This document shows, one piece after another, positions 34,701 through 43,169 of a stretch of DNA of 64,000 bases. The DNA lies in contig NZ_FMTM01000008.1 of NCBI RefSeq assembly GCF_900099775.1, forward strand, positions 124,001 through 188,000, written 5' to 3'. Under the pieces are notes generated by a model that was not told the DNA's origin, did not search any database, and saw nothing but the letters and a program-made list of their open reading frames with translations. Positions within the stretch are counted from its first letter, which is position 1. Every line of letters begins with the position of its first letter. The translations under genes and the position numbers were made by a program. Source of the DNA: Rhizobium mongolense subsp. loessense. GTDB lineage: Bacteria; Pseudomonadota; Alphaproteobacteria; Rhizobiales; Rhizobiaceae.

Positions 34701-35882
34701 ATGACCAAGAGAGCATTGCTCGTCGGCAGTAACTTCAGCGCAGTTCCTCTTCTCTTCGCTTTGAAAAGGCGCGGCTTGCATATTTCCGTTTGCGGAAACC
34801 GGCCGGATGAACCCTGCCATGCGCATGCGGATCAATCGCATTTCATAGATTACAGCGATCCGAACGCGCTGCTTTCCCTCGTCGAGAACGGGGACTTCGA
34901 CTTCATCGTCCCGACGGGCAACGATGTCGCCTACATGTCGACCACTTTCGTTGCCGGAAACCTCGGATTTCCGCGCTTCGATTCGATGGAAACCGCAACC
35001 ATCATTCACACGAAGCAGGCATTCCGTCGCTTTACCGAGCGCAACGATATCCCTGCCCCGCGCTCTGTGCGCCTGCAGGGCGATGCGCCAATCGAGACCG
35101 GGGCGCTGCGCTATCCGCTGCTGGTGAAGCCGAGTGACAGTTTCAGCGGCCGCGGCGTCACGAAGGTTTTCGACCGCACGGAACTTGCCGCCGCCGTCGC
35201 CGATGCCCGACGGAACTCGCGTTCTGCGGAGACCGTCATCGAGGAATTCATCGAAGGCAGCCTGCACAGCCATTCCGCCTTCATCAAAGATCAGGAGATC
35301 GCGTTCGACGTCTTCGTCGATGAATATTGCACGGTCTATCCGTACCAGGTCGATTCATCGAACCATCCCTCACGCCTTTGCGAGACCGTTCGCTCGAAGA
35401 CGCGAGCCATCATGGCGCGCGTCGTCAAGCTGTTAAGACTGGAGGACGGGCTGATCCACACGCAGTTTTTGTCGAATGGCGACGATGTCTGGATCATCGA
35501 ATGCATGCGGCGCTGCCCCGGCGATCTTTATGGCTCACTCGTCGACCAGTCTCTCGGCATCGATTATGCCGATCTCGTCATAACGCTGTTGCTCGGCGAG
35601 GCATTCTCGGTCACGCCGCGCTTCGAGCAGCCGCTGTTCTTCGGCCGCCACACCATCACCTCCGATACGCCGTCGACGCCGTTTTCCTTCTCGCACTCCA
35701 TTCCGTCGTCCGACGTCCGCATCGCGCAGCTCAAGACCACCGGCAAGCCGATGAACTCGGCGCCGTTCGACAAGCTCGCCATCCTCTACTCGCGCTTCGA
35801 GACGCGCGACGAGATGCTGAAGGTGACGCCGCATTTCAAGACATTCATTTCGCTTCAAACGATGCAAGGAGATCTCGCATGA
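34701..35882 (+). CDS. ATP-grasp domain protein (carboxylate-amine ligase-like)
   Basis: A 393-residue ATP-grasp enzyme. The N-terminal pre-ATP-grasp domain reads RALLVGSNFSAVPLLFALKR; the ATP-binding core has YPLLVKPSDSFSGRGVTKVF (about 141-160) and a metal-binding end WIIECMRRCPGDLYG with Glu and a basic residue. Such proteins join a carboxylate (often an amino acid) to an amine or use ATP to activate a sugar acid. ATG 34701 is used. Its stop overlaps the next gene by 4 bp (ATGA), so the two are translationally coupled. Confidence 0.85.
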   Translation: MTKRALLVGSNFSAVPLLFALKRRGLHISVCGNRPDEPCHAHADQSHFIDYSDPNALLSLVENGDFDFIVPTGNDVAYMSTTFVAGNLGFPRFDSMETATIIHTKQAFRRFTERNDIPAPRSVRLQGDAPIETGALRYPLLVKPSDSFSGRGVTKVFDRTELAAAVADARRNSRSAETVIEEFIEGSLHSHSAFIKDQEIAFDVFVDEYCTVYPYQVDSSNHPSRLCETVRSKTRAIMARVVKLLRLEDGLIHTQFLSNGDDVWIIECMRRCPGDLYGSLVDQSLGIDYADLVITLLLGEAFSVTPRFEQPLFFGRHTITSDTPSTPFSFSHSIPSSDVRIAQLKTTGKPMNSAPFDKLAILYSRFETRDEMLKVTPHFKTFISLQTMQGDLA

Positions 35883-37093
35883 CCCGCTCAAGACAGGGAG
35901 TTCCGGAGAAGCTGCGCCTCGCTTTTCTAGGCGGCGCCGTCAATTCTGCGGTGGGTCGCGCCCATCGCGATGCAATCGAGCTTGATCAGAAATTCGACCT
36001 CGTCGCCGGTTGCTTCAGCCGCCACGACGACATCAATCGGGAGACGGCGCGGCAGTATCGCATTCTGCCGGAACATTGCCATGCCGACTTCGATACCCTG
36101 CTTGCCAAGGAGGCCGGCAATCTCGACGCGCTTGTCGTGCTTACGCCGACGCAGCAGCATACGAAGCAGGTCGTTACAGCGCTCGAGGCGGGCGTCTCGG
36201 TGATCTGCGAGAAGGCACTTGCCGGTTCGAGCGCCGAAGCCCGTACGATCGGCGGAGCCAGCGCGAACGGAAGATTTCTGGCCGTTACCTACAACTACAC
36301 GGGATATCCCATGCTTCGCGAAATCCGCAGCATGGTCGAGCACGGCATTTTCGGCGAGCTGCAGCAGATCCATATCGAGATGCCGCAGGAGACCTTCCTC
36401 CGTTTCCGCCGCGACGGGACGCCGATGACACCGCAGGATTGGCGCTTGCACGACGGTGTCGTGCCAACGGTTTCGCTCGATCTCGGTGTTCATGTGCATT
36501 CGCTTCTATATTTCCTGACGCAGCGGAAACCGGAAGAAGTCTGCGCAACCAGCCAGAGTTTCGGCAACTTTCCGCAGGTGCTCGACAATGTCCACGCGCT
36601 TGTTCGCTGCGCCGGCGGCCTGCATTGCAGCATGTGGTACGGCAAGACCGCGCTTGGGCAACGCAACGGCCTGCGTGTACGACTTTATGGTTCCAAGGCA
36701 TCGATCGAATGGCACCAGGAAGTCCCCGAAGTCGCCTATTTCTACGACCGCAACGGCCGCAAGCAGATCCTCGATCGTGCCAGTCCGGACATCATGATCG
36801 CCAATGATACGCGCTATGAGCGCTTCAAGGCAGGCCATCCGTCAGGCTTCATCGAAGCCTTCGCGAATTACTATGCCGACCTTGCCGATGCCCTGCTGCA
36901 ATGCAAGGCAAGTCCCACACGCCTGCCCCATCCCTACGTGCTCGGACTCGAGGAGGCGGAGGAAGGACTGCGGCTGCTGGAAGCAATCGAAAGCTCGCGG
37001 CTTGAAAACCGCTGGGTCGAGATCGAGCCGCCAGGCGTACGTCACTCGGTTGCGGACCGGATCGAAATCCAGGCCCCGCAACTGGCGCTCTAG
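35879..37093 (+). CDS. Gfo/Idh/MocA-family NAD(P)-dependent oxidoreductase
   Basis: A 404-residue dehydrogenase. The Rossmann start is RLAFLGGAVNSAVGRAHRDA, followed by LVVLTPTQQHTKQVVTALEA and the family's catalytic-lysine motif VICEKALAGSSAEA (EKP in most members, EKA here). The C-terminal part is the alpha/beta substrate domain, with WRLHDGVVPTVSLDLGVHVH carrying the DxxxH motif. Substrates are usually sugars or sugar nucleotides. It overlaps the ATP-grasp gene by 4 bp. A strong hairpin follows it. Confidence 0.9.
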   Translation: MTRSRQGVPEKLRLAFLGGAVNSAVGRAHRDAIELDQKFDLVAGCFSRHDDINRETARQYRILPEHCHADFDTLLAKEAGNLDALVVLTPTQQHTKQVVTALEAGVSVICEKALAGSSAEARTIGGASANGRFLAVTYNYTGYPMLREIRSMVEHGIFGELQQIHIEMPQETFLRFRRDGTPMTPQDWRLHDGVVPTVSLDLGVHVHSLLYFLTQRKPEEVCATSQSFGNFPQVLDNVHALVRCAGGLHCSMWYGKTALGQRNGLRVRLYGSKASIEWHQEVPEVAYFYDRNGRKQILDRASPDIMIANDTRYERFKAGHPSGFIEAFANYYADLADALLQCKASPTRLPHPYVLGLEEAEEGLRLLEAIESSRLENRWVEIEPPGVRHSVADRIEIQAPQLAL

Positions 37094-37115
37094 CCAAGCG
37101 CCAATGAGAGTAACC

Positions 37116-37148
37116 GGAAGCGGCGTGATCAATGGTCACGCCGCTTCC
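37116..37148 (+). terminator. 13-bp hairpin after the Gfo/Idh gene
   Basis: GGAAGCGGCGTGA (37116-37128) pairs perfectly with TCACGCCGCTTCC (37136-37148) around a 7-nt loop. It lies 23 nt after the stop codon. No U tract follows on either strand, so it may be a factor-dependent terminator or mRNA-stabilising end. The DegT gene ends about 170 bp further on, on the other strand, so the hairpin could serve both. Confidence 0.6.
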
Positions 37149-37317
37149 GTATGAACCGCCGCCAATGGCTCGCAATTTTCATCTGCGGCGCCAATCGCTG
37201 CGGCAGAGCTTGCTCTTAACATCTGAAAATGAGGCCACTGGCCGGCTATTGCGCGCGATCTCCAGCCGCAGGCCTTTCGATCTAAAGCGGCCAGACGACA
37301 GTCGGAATATCGTGGTC

Positions 37318-38427
37318 TTAGGCCGACTCGATCATCGCGCAGACCTTATCGACGATCTCCATCTCCATGTCCGGATAAATGGGGAGGCAAAGCACCTGCT
37401 GGGCCGCTTCGGTTGCGACCGGCAGGTTCGATGGGTGCGCGGACGGCAAACTGCGGTACATCGAGAAGCTCGAAATCAGCGGATAGAAGTAGCGGCGCGG
37501 GTGAATACCGTTCTCCTTCAGCCTCTCATACAGTCCGTCGCGCGAGATGGGATGGCCAGGGCGTACTAGGATCGGGAAATAGGAGAAGTTGGAGACGGTC
37601 TCGCCGGAACGGTCCAGGCATTCGATGCCTGCAACGCCGCGAAGCCGCTCGCGATAGGCGCGGTCGATCACCTCGCGGCGTTCGAGCGCGAATTTGATGT
37701 ATTTCAGTTGCAGCAGGCCGAGCGCCGCGTTGAATTCGCTCATCTTGCCGTTCGTGCCGGGCGCTACCACGGTCACTTCATCGACGTAACCGAAGTTCTT
37801 CAGCTGGTCGATCCGGGTCTTCGTCTTTGCGTCCGGGCAGATGATCGCCCCACCTTCGAATGTGTTGAAGACCTTCGTCGCATGGAAGCTCAGGATGGAA
37901 AGATCGCCGTGATTGAGAATGCTTCCCCGCTCGTCTTCGACGCCGAAGGCATGGGCCGCGTCATAAATGATTTTGAGATTGTAGAGATCGGCGATCTTCT
38001 GGATCGCGTCGACGTCGCAAGGGTGGCCGTAGCAATGCACCGGCATGATCGCCGTCGTCTGTTGCGTGATCGCCGCCTCGATCTTTGCCGGATCGAGATT
38101 GAGCGTCACCGGATCGATATCGACGAAGACGGGTTTCACGCCGTTCCAGAGAAGCGAATGCGAGGTGGCCACGAAGGAGTAAGGCGTGGTGATAACCTCG
38201 CCAGTGATGCGAAGTGCCTGAAGTGCAGTCAGCAACGCAACGGTGGCGTTGGAGAACAGACTGATATGCTTCACACCGAGATGGCTGCAGAGTTCCTGCT
38301 CCAATTGCTGATGAAATGGTCCGCCATTGGTCAGGATGCGATTGTTCCAGATCGCTTCCAGCGATGGAATGAATTCCTCGAGGGGCGGCAGACTGGGCCT
38401 CGTTACAAAGATCTTCTCGTTTTTCAT
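37318..38427 (-). CDS. DegT/DnrJ/EryC1/StrS aminotransferase
   Basis: A 369-residue PLP-dependent sugar aminotransferase. It has VKHISLFSNATVALLTALQA, VFVDIDPVTLNLDPAKIEAA, the aspartate in KIIYDAAHAFGVEDE, and the Schiff-base lysine in SFHATKVFNTFEGGAI. Enzymes of this kind convert a 4-keto (or 3-keto) dTDP- or UDP-sugar to an amino sugar; dTDP-4-keto-6-deoxyglucose from RmlB is a plausible substrate here. The start MKNEKI (38427) is the conserved beginning; ATG 38451 is possible. Confidence 0.9.
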   Translation of the reverse strand: MKNEKIFVTRPSLPPLEEFIPSLEAIWNNRILTNGGPFHQQLEQELCSHLGVKHISLFSNATVALLTALQALRITGEVITTPYSFVATSHSLLWNGVKPVFVDIDPVTLNLDPAKIEAAITQQTTAIMPVHCYGHPCDVDAIQKIADLYNLKIIYDAAHAFGVEDERGSILNHGDLSILSFHATKVFNTFEGGAIICPDAKTKTRIDQLKNFGYVDEVTVVAPGTNGKMSEFNAALGLLQLKYIKFALERREVIDRAYRERLRGVAGIECLDRSGETVSNFSYFPILVRPGHPISRDGLYERLKENGIHPRRYFYPLISSFSMYRSLPSAHPSNLPVATEAAQQVLCLPIYPDMEMEIVDKVCAMIESA

Positions 38428-38627
38428 GACGGCCGTCCAGAGGTTGGGCATATCGCGCAAAAGTGGGCTTGGTCCAACATCATGCTTCAACCTGTTCCCA
38501 GGCTGACCAGCGAAAGTCCTCGCGAACAGTGTGGCGCAAGCTTCACGTCCAATAGTCGGCACCCAAACAATCCCGAATGCCGTTTCGTGAATCGCCGAGA
38601 CGGCAGCCATGCGCGAAGGACGATGCC

Positions 38628-40607
38628 TTGACGATCAATCAGCCCATTTCCGCTCTGCCGGCCGGCCTTCCTGATCTGCCGTTTCTCACGGAAAAAGCTG
38701 CCAGCACCGGATCGGTCGTTATCTATCAGCCATATCTCGATCCTTCGCAGCGCGGCCAGCTTGACAAAGCCGCAGTGCCGCTCGACATCTCATTCAATAC
38801 GCAGGCTTCGACCCGCGAATACGAGCTCTTCCGCATCCTGCATCAGCATCACGAGGCGATCGATTTTGGCGACGACGTGTTTTGGGGGCTGCTTTCCAGC
38901 AAATTCGAGATGAAGTCCGTCACCAGCTTCCCCTCCTTCGTTACCGAGGCGGAAAAGGCCAGGGCGGAAGGTGCGGATGCCTATCTCTACAATCCGCTGA
39001 TCGGCCATGCGGCAATCTACAGCAATGTCTGGGAACATTCTCTGCTCGGCGGTCATCCCGGCATGGAGCCGATCTTCCTGCATATCCAGAAGCTCGGTCA
39101 TCCAATCGCGCTGCCGCAGGACAAGACGGCCTTCATGTTCTGCAACTATTTCTGCGGCAACCGGAAATTCTGGTCCGGGTATTTCGCCTTTTGCGAACGC
39201 ATTCTCGAATCGCTGGAAAACGAAGCGCGTCTCGGCACGGCGGCGGGCGCCGCCTATGCAGGTGCGGCAAACTATTCACGCGATGCCAATGCGAATATGC
39301 GTCCTTTCGTGATCGAGCGTCTGCTCGGGCTTTATGTCCAGCAGGCTGCCGCCTCCGGATTGAAGATCACCGCCTTCGTACCGACAGTCGCCGATTTCGA
39401 GTGGAAGTTTGGCGTCCGCCTCGGCCGTATGCTGCATAGCCTCTTCGCCGCCAAGGAAGCCTTTCTGCAAAGCCGCGACCAAGCTCTCCTGACCTCCTGG
39501 CAGGAGGGCCGTCAGCCGCTGATCAAGCAGCCGCATCTCATCTGGGGCGCCGACGACCCGCCGGCCTGGATGCCGCGCGGCCACTTCACCGGTGGCCGCG
39601 AATTGATGCGCGCGGATGCTCCGCAGCCTTCTGGCTCCGCCGCGGCCAAGCAGCAAGAGGTACATGCCGAAATGCCCGCGGCGCCTGCCGCACCGAAGAT
39701 CCAGCAGCCACTCCGCAACGCAACACAGCCCTTTGCTGGCGGATGGCAGGCACACAAGGACCGACATTGCATCTGGATCGTGACGCCGGCCAATTACAAC
39801 CATAGCCACGCCTTCGACGAGGTCGCGCTCGGCCTACAGGGTGCCTTTGAGGAACTCGGTGGCTCCGCACCGATCGTCCGCGACATGAACGCTTTCGCGG
39901 GCCGTGCGCCGATCATCTACGGGGGCAATCTTCTCCCTGCCGAAATTGTTGGACACCTACCGAAGGACAGCGTCGTCATCAATCTCGAGCAGGTCTCCGA
40001 AGAAAGCATCTGGATCAATTCGCGCTACACCTCGATCCTGAAGTCGCTGCCGGTCCTCGACTACAGCCCGCGCAACCGGGAAAATCTCGCCGCCAAGGGC
40101 ATCGAACACGCCCGTGTGCTCGAAATCGGTTACAGCCGCTGCCTCAGCCAGATAAAGCACGCCCCCGTCAAGGATATCGACGTGCTCTTTTACGGATCGA
40201 TGAACGAGCGCCGCCACCATATCCTGAAAACTCTCGAACAGGGCGGGCTGAAGGTCGCACATCTCTTCAACATCTATGGTGCCGAACGCGATGCGGCCAT
40301 TGCCCGCGCCAAGGTCGTCATCAACATCCATCATTATGCGAGCGGCGTCTTCGAGATCGTGCGCATTTCCTATCTGCTCGCCAACAGCGTTTGCGTGCTG
40401 AGCGAAGGCGACATCCACGATCCGGACCTCCAGCCGTTCATCGGCGGTCTGGCGATCGAGCCCTATGACACCATGATCGAGCGCTGCCACAAGCTGATCG
40501 CAGATTCCGAAGAGCGCGATACCATTGCCGCAAAGGGTTTTGCGGCAATGCAAAGTCGCTCGCAGGCGGAAATGCTGATGAGCGTCATGGAGACCGACGC
40601 TCGATGA
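38628..40607 (+). CDS. Two-domain protein: unknown N-terminal domain plus CgeB-like glycosyltransferase domain
   Basis: A 659-residue protein. Residues 1-330 form a domain I do not recognise (STREYELFRILHQHHEAIDF, DAYLYNPLIGHAAIYSNVWE, FMFCNYFCGNRKFWSGYFAF). A Pro/Ala-rich linker follows (about 335-370). The C-terminal part (about 380-640) resembles CgeB/Glyco_trans_1_2-like glycosyltransferases: DIDVLFYGSMNERRHHILKT, RAKVVINIHHYASGVFEIVR, then YLLANSVCVLSEG. TTG 38628 is preferred because GAAGGACG precedes it. It is followed 21 bp later by rmlC, so it probably belongs to the same transcript. Confidence 0.75.
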   Translation: MTINQPISALPAGLPDLPFLTEKAASTGSVVIYQPYLDPSQRGQLDKAAVPLDISFNTQASTREYELFRILHQHHEAIDFGDDVFWGLLSSKFEMKSVTSFPSFVTEAEKARAEGADAYLYNPLIGHAAIYSNVWEHSLLGGHPGMEPIFLHIQKLGHPIALPQDKTAFMFCNYFCGNRKFWSGYFAFCERILESLENEARLGTAAGAAYAGAANYSRDANANMRPFVIERLLGLYVQQAAASGLKITAFVPTVADFEWKFGVRLGRMLHSLFAAKEAFLQSRDQALLTSWQEGRQPLIKQPHLIWGADDPPAWMPRGHFTGGRELMRADAPQPSGSAAAKQQEVHAEMPAAPAAPKIQQPLRNATQPFAGGWQAHKDRHCIWIVTPANYNHSHAFDEVALGLQGAFEELGGSAPIVRDMNAFAGRAPIIYGGNLLPAEIVGHLPKDSVVINLEQVSEESIWINSRYTSILKSLPVLDYSPRNRENLAAKGIEHARVLEIGYSRCLSQIKHAPVKDIDVLFYGSMNERRHHILKTLEQGGLKVAHLFNIYGAERDAAIARAKVVINIHHYASGVFEIVRISYLLANSVCVLSEGDIHDPDLQPFIGGLAIEPYDTMIERCHKLIADSEERDTIAAKGFAAMQSRSQAEMLMSVMETDAR

Positions 40608-40628
40608 AAACGGCAGAAAAGGTGCACC

Positions 40629-41207
40629 ATGCGTATTGAGACCACGGCCATCGAGGGCATCGTCGCGATCACGCCGCCACGCTTCGGCGATCACCGCGGC
40701 TACTTTTGCGAGGTGTTCAAGGATGTCTGGTTCCGAGAAAATGTGGCCGACGTCACCTTCATCCAGGACAATGAATCGCTTTCGGCTGAGCCCGGCACCG
40801 TCAGGGGACTGCATTTCCAGATACCGCCCTTCGCACAGGGCAAGCTGGTGCGCTGCCTTGTCGGCCGGATCATGGATGTCGTCGTCGATATCCGCACTGG
40901 CTCACCGAGCTTCGGCAACTGGCTCTCTCAGGAGCTCTCGCCGGAAAACGGCACGCAGCTCTGGGTGCCGCCCGGCTTCGCGCATGGATTCGCCACGCTC
41001 GAGCCCAACAGCGTCATCAACTACAAGGTGACCGCTCCCTACAATCCCCAGCATGATCGCGGCATCGCGTGGAACGACCCGGCGATCGGCATCCGCTGGC
41101 CGGTCGACGAGAAAGCCATGGTGCTGTCCGACAAGGACAGAGCGCTGCCGCGGCTCGCCGACTTGCCTAACCACTTTTCTTATTCAGCAAAACAACCCAA
41201 GGATTGA
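40629..41207 (+). CDS. rfbC: dTDP-4-dehydrorhamnose 3,5-epimerase
   Basis: RmlC inverts C3 and C5 of dTDP-4-keto-6-deoxyglucose in dTDP-L-rhamnose synthesis. The 192-residue product is a cupin: FIQDNESLSAEPGTVRGLHF (catalytic His in RGLHFQ), FAQGKLVRCLVGRIMDVVVD, and the later catalytic region PPGFAHGFATLE with YKVTAPYNPQHDRGI. First of rmlC-B-D-A. An 18-bp gap links it to the upstream gene. Confidence 0.97.
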   Translation: MRIETTAIEGIVAITPPRFGDHRGYFCEVFKDVWFRENVADVTFIQDNESLSAEPGTVRGLHFQIPPFAQGKLVRCLVGRIMDVVVDIRTGSPSFGNWLSQELSPENGTQLWVPPGFAHGFATLEPNSVINYKVTAPYNPQHDRGIAWNDPAIGIRWPVDEKAMVLSDKDRALPRLADLPNHFSYSAKQPKD

Positions 41208-41213
41208 TCGACG

Positions 41214-42269
41214 ATGCGCATACTGGTCACGGGCGGAGCGGGCTTCATCGGATCGGCACTGGTGCGCCATCTCGTCGGCGATATCGGCGCCGAGGTGCTC
41301 AACGTCGACAAGCTGACCTATGCCGGCAACCTGGCATCGCTGGCGTCCGTCGAATCAGCGCCGAACTACCAGTTCCTGCGCGCCGATATCTGCGACCGCG
41401 CCAAGATCCAGGAAGCATTCGTCTCCTTCCGCCCCGACATCGTCATGCATCTCGCCGCCGAAAGCCATGTGGACCGCTCGATCTCGGGTGCTGCCGATTT
41501 CATCCAGACCAACATCGTCGGGACGTTCAGCCTGCTGGATACCGCGCGGCATTATTGGGAAGGACTTGACGCCCGTGGAAAGAGTGCCTTCCGCTTCCTG
41601 CATGTCTCGACGGACGAAGTCTACGGCTCGCTCGGCGACGAGGGTCTTTTCGAGGAGACGACACCCTATGATCCGTCCTCGCCCTACTCCGCCTCCAAGG
41701 CTGCCAGCGACCATTTGGCGATCGCCTGGCACCGCACCTACGGCCTGCCGGTCGTCGTGTCCAACTGCTCCAACAACTACGGCCCCTACCACTTCCCGGA
41801 AAAGCTCATTCCGCTGATGATCCTGAATGCGCTGGAAGGCAAGCCGCTACCGGTCTACGGCAACGGCGCCAATGTCCGCGACTGGCTCTACGTCGAAGAC
41901 CACGCCCGCGCGCTCTACACCATCGCCTCCCGAGGCCGCCCGGGCGAAAAATACAATGTCGGCGGCCGCAATGAGCGCCGGAACATCGATGTTGTTCAGC
42001 GCATCTGCGCCATCCTCGACGGCGTCTACAAGGACAACGGCCCGCATGCGCAGCTGATCACCAACGTTACCGACCGCCCCGGACACGACGCACGCTACGC
42101 GATCGATGCCTCCAAGATCGAAGGCGAACTCGGCTGGAAGGCTGAGGAGACCTTCGAAACCGGCATCGAGAAGACCGTACACTGGTATCTCGAAAATGAA
42201 TGGTGGTGGCGGCCGCTGCGCGAAAACGTCTATTCCGGCGAACGTCTCGGCGTCTTCAAGGGGCGATAG
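41214..42269 (+). CDS. rfbB: dTDP-glucose 4,6-dehydratase
   Basis: RmlB dehydrates dTDP-glucose to the 4-keto-6-deoxy form, the branch point for rhamnose and amino sugars. The 351-residue short-chain-dehydrogenase-like enzyme has the NAD-binding VTGGAGFIGSALVRHLV start, the Thr/Ser in HVSTDEVYG, the YxxxK in YSASKAASDHL, and SNCSNNYGPYHFPEKLIPLM. It starts 6 bp after rmlC ends. Confidence 0.97.
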   Translation: MRILVTGGAGFIGSALVRHLVGDIGAEVLNVDKLTYAGNLASLASVESAPNYQFLRADICDRAKIQEAFVSFRPDIVMHLAAESHVDRSISGAADFIQTNIVGTFSLLDTARHYWEGLDARGKSAFRFLHVSTDEVYGSLGDEGLFEETTPYDPSSPYSASKAASDHLAIAWHRTYGLPVVVSNCSNNYGPYHFPEKLIPLMILNALEGKPLPVYGNGANVRDWLYVEDHARALYTIASRGRPGEKYNVGGRNERRNIDVVQRICAILDGVYKDNGPHAQLITNVTDRPGHDARYAIDASKIEGELGWKAEETFETGIEKTVHWYLENEWWWRPLRENVYSGERLGVFKGR

Positions 42270-42271
42270 CG

Positions 42272-43159
42272 ATGCGCATTGCCGTCACCGGCAAACAGGG
42301 CCAGGCCGTCCAGTCGCTGATGAGACGCGGCGCTGAGAAAGGCGTCGAAATCATCGCCGTCGGGCGTCCGGAATTGGACCTTGCCGATCCCGGCAGCGTT
42401 GCAGCTGCATTTTCGGTCGTACATCCCGATGTCATCGTCTCGGCTGCCGCCTATACGGCGGTCGACAGGGCCGAGAGCGAGCCCGACCTCGCTTTTGCCG
42501 TCAACGCGGCAGGTGCTGCGGCGGTTGCCGAAGCTGCCGCGCGGATCGGTGTGCCCGTCATCCACATTTCGACCGATTATGTCTTCAGTGGCGACAAGCC
42601 GTCAGCCTATACTGAAGAGGATGTAACCGGGCCGATCTCCGTCTACGGGCAGTCCAAGCTTGCGGGTGAACGGGCCGTGGCGACGGCAAACCCCAATCAC
42701 GTCATCCTGCGTACCGCCTGGGTCTATTCGCCCTTCGGCGCCAATTTCCTGAAAACGATGCTGCGGCTTTCCGAGACGCGCGACCGTCTCAGCGTCGTCG
42801 CCGACCAGACCGGATGCCCGACGTCTGCTCTCGACATCGCCGACGCGATCCTTGCGATCGCATCCCGTCTCGTCACGGACCCGGCACCATCGCTCCGCGG
42901 TACCTTTCACTTGACCGGCAGCGGGGAAGCGAGCTGGGCGGATTTCGCCGAGGAGATATTCACCGAACTTCAAAAATTTGGCGGCAAGAGCATTCGCGTC
43001 GAACGCATCGCGACAGCGGACTATCCGACGCCGGCGAAGCGTCCCGCCAATTCACGCCTCAACGGCGACAAGCTCGCCAGCGTATACGCAATCCGCCTAC
43101 CGGACTGGAAGCAATCCATGAGGATTGTCATGCAAGTTATTTTTAATAAAGGCTTTTAG
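42272..43159 (+). CDS. rfbD: dTDP-4-dehydrorhamnose reductase
   Basis: RmlD reduces dTDP-4-keto-L-rhamnose to dTDP-L-rhamnose. The 295-residue product starts MRIAVTGKQGQAVQSLMRRG with the NAD(P) site, and has HISTDYVFSGDKPSAYTEED, YGQSKLAGERAV (YxxxK) and RTAWVYSPFGANF. ATG 42272 follows AAGGGGCGATAGC; it begins 2 bp after rmlB ends. Confidence 0.96.
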   Translation: MRIAVTGKQGQAVQSLMRRGAEKGVEIIAVGRPELDLADPGSVAAAFSVVHPDVIVSAAAYTAVDRAESEPDLAFAVNAAGAAAVAEAAARIGVPVIHISTDYVFSGDKPSAYTEEDVTGPISVYGQSKLAGERAVATANPNHVILRTAWVYSPFGANFLKTMLRLSETRDRLSVVADQTGCPTSALDIADAILAIASRLVTDPAPSLRGTFHLTGSGEASWADFAEEIFTELQKFGGKSIRVERIATADYPTPAKRPANSRLNGDKLASVYAIRLPDWKQSMRIVMQVIFNKGF

Positions 43160-43169
43160 GGAGATACGA

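Noticed and set aside
35327..35878. Upstream extension of the Gfo/Idh frame
   Set aside because: It lies inside the ATP-grasp gene in another frame; the conserved protein starts at 35879 with the coupled ATGA.
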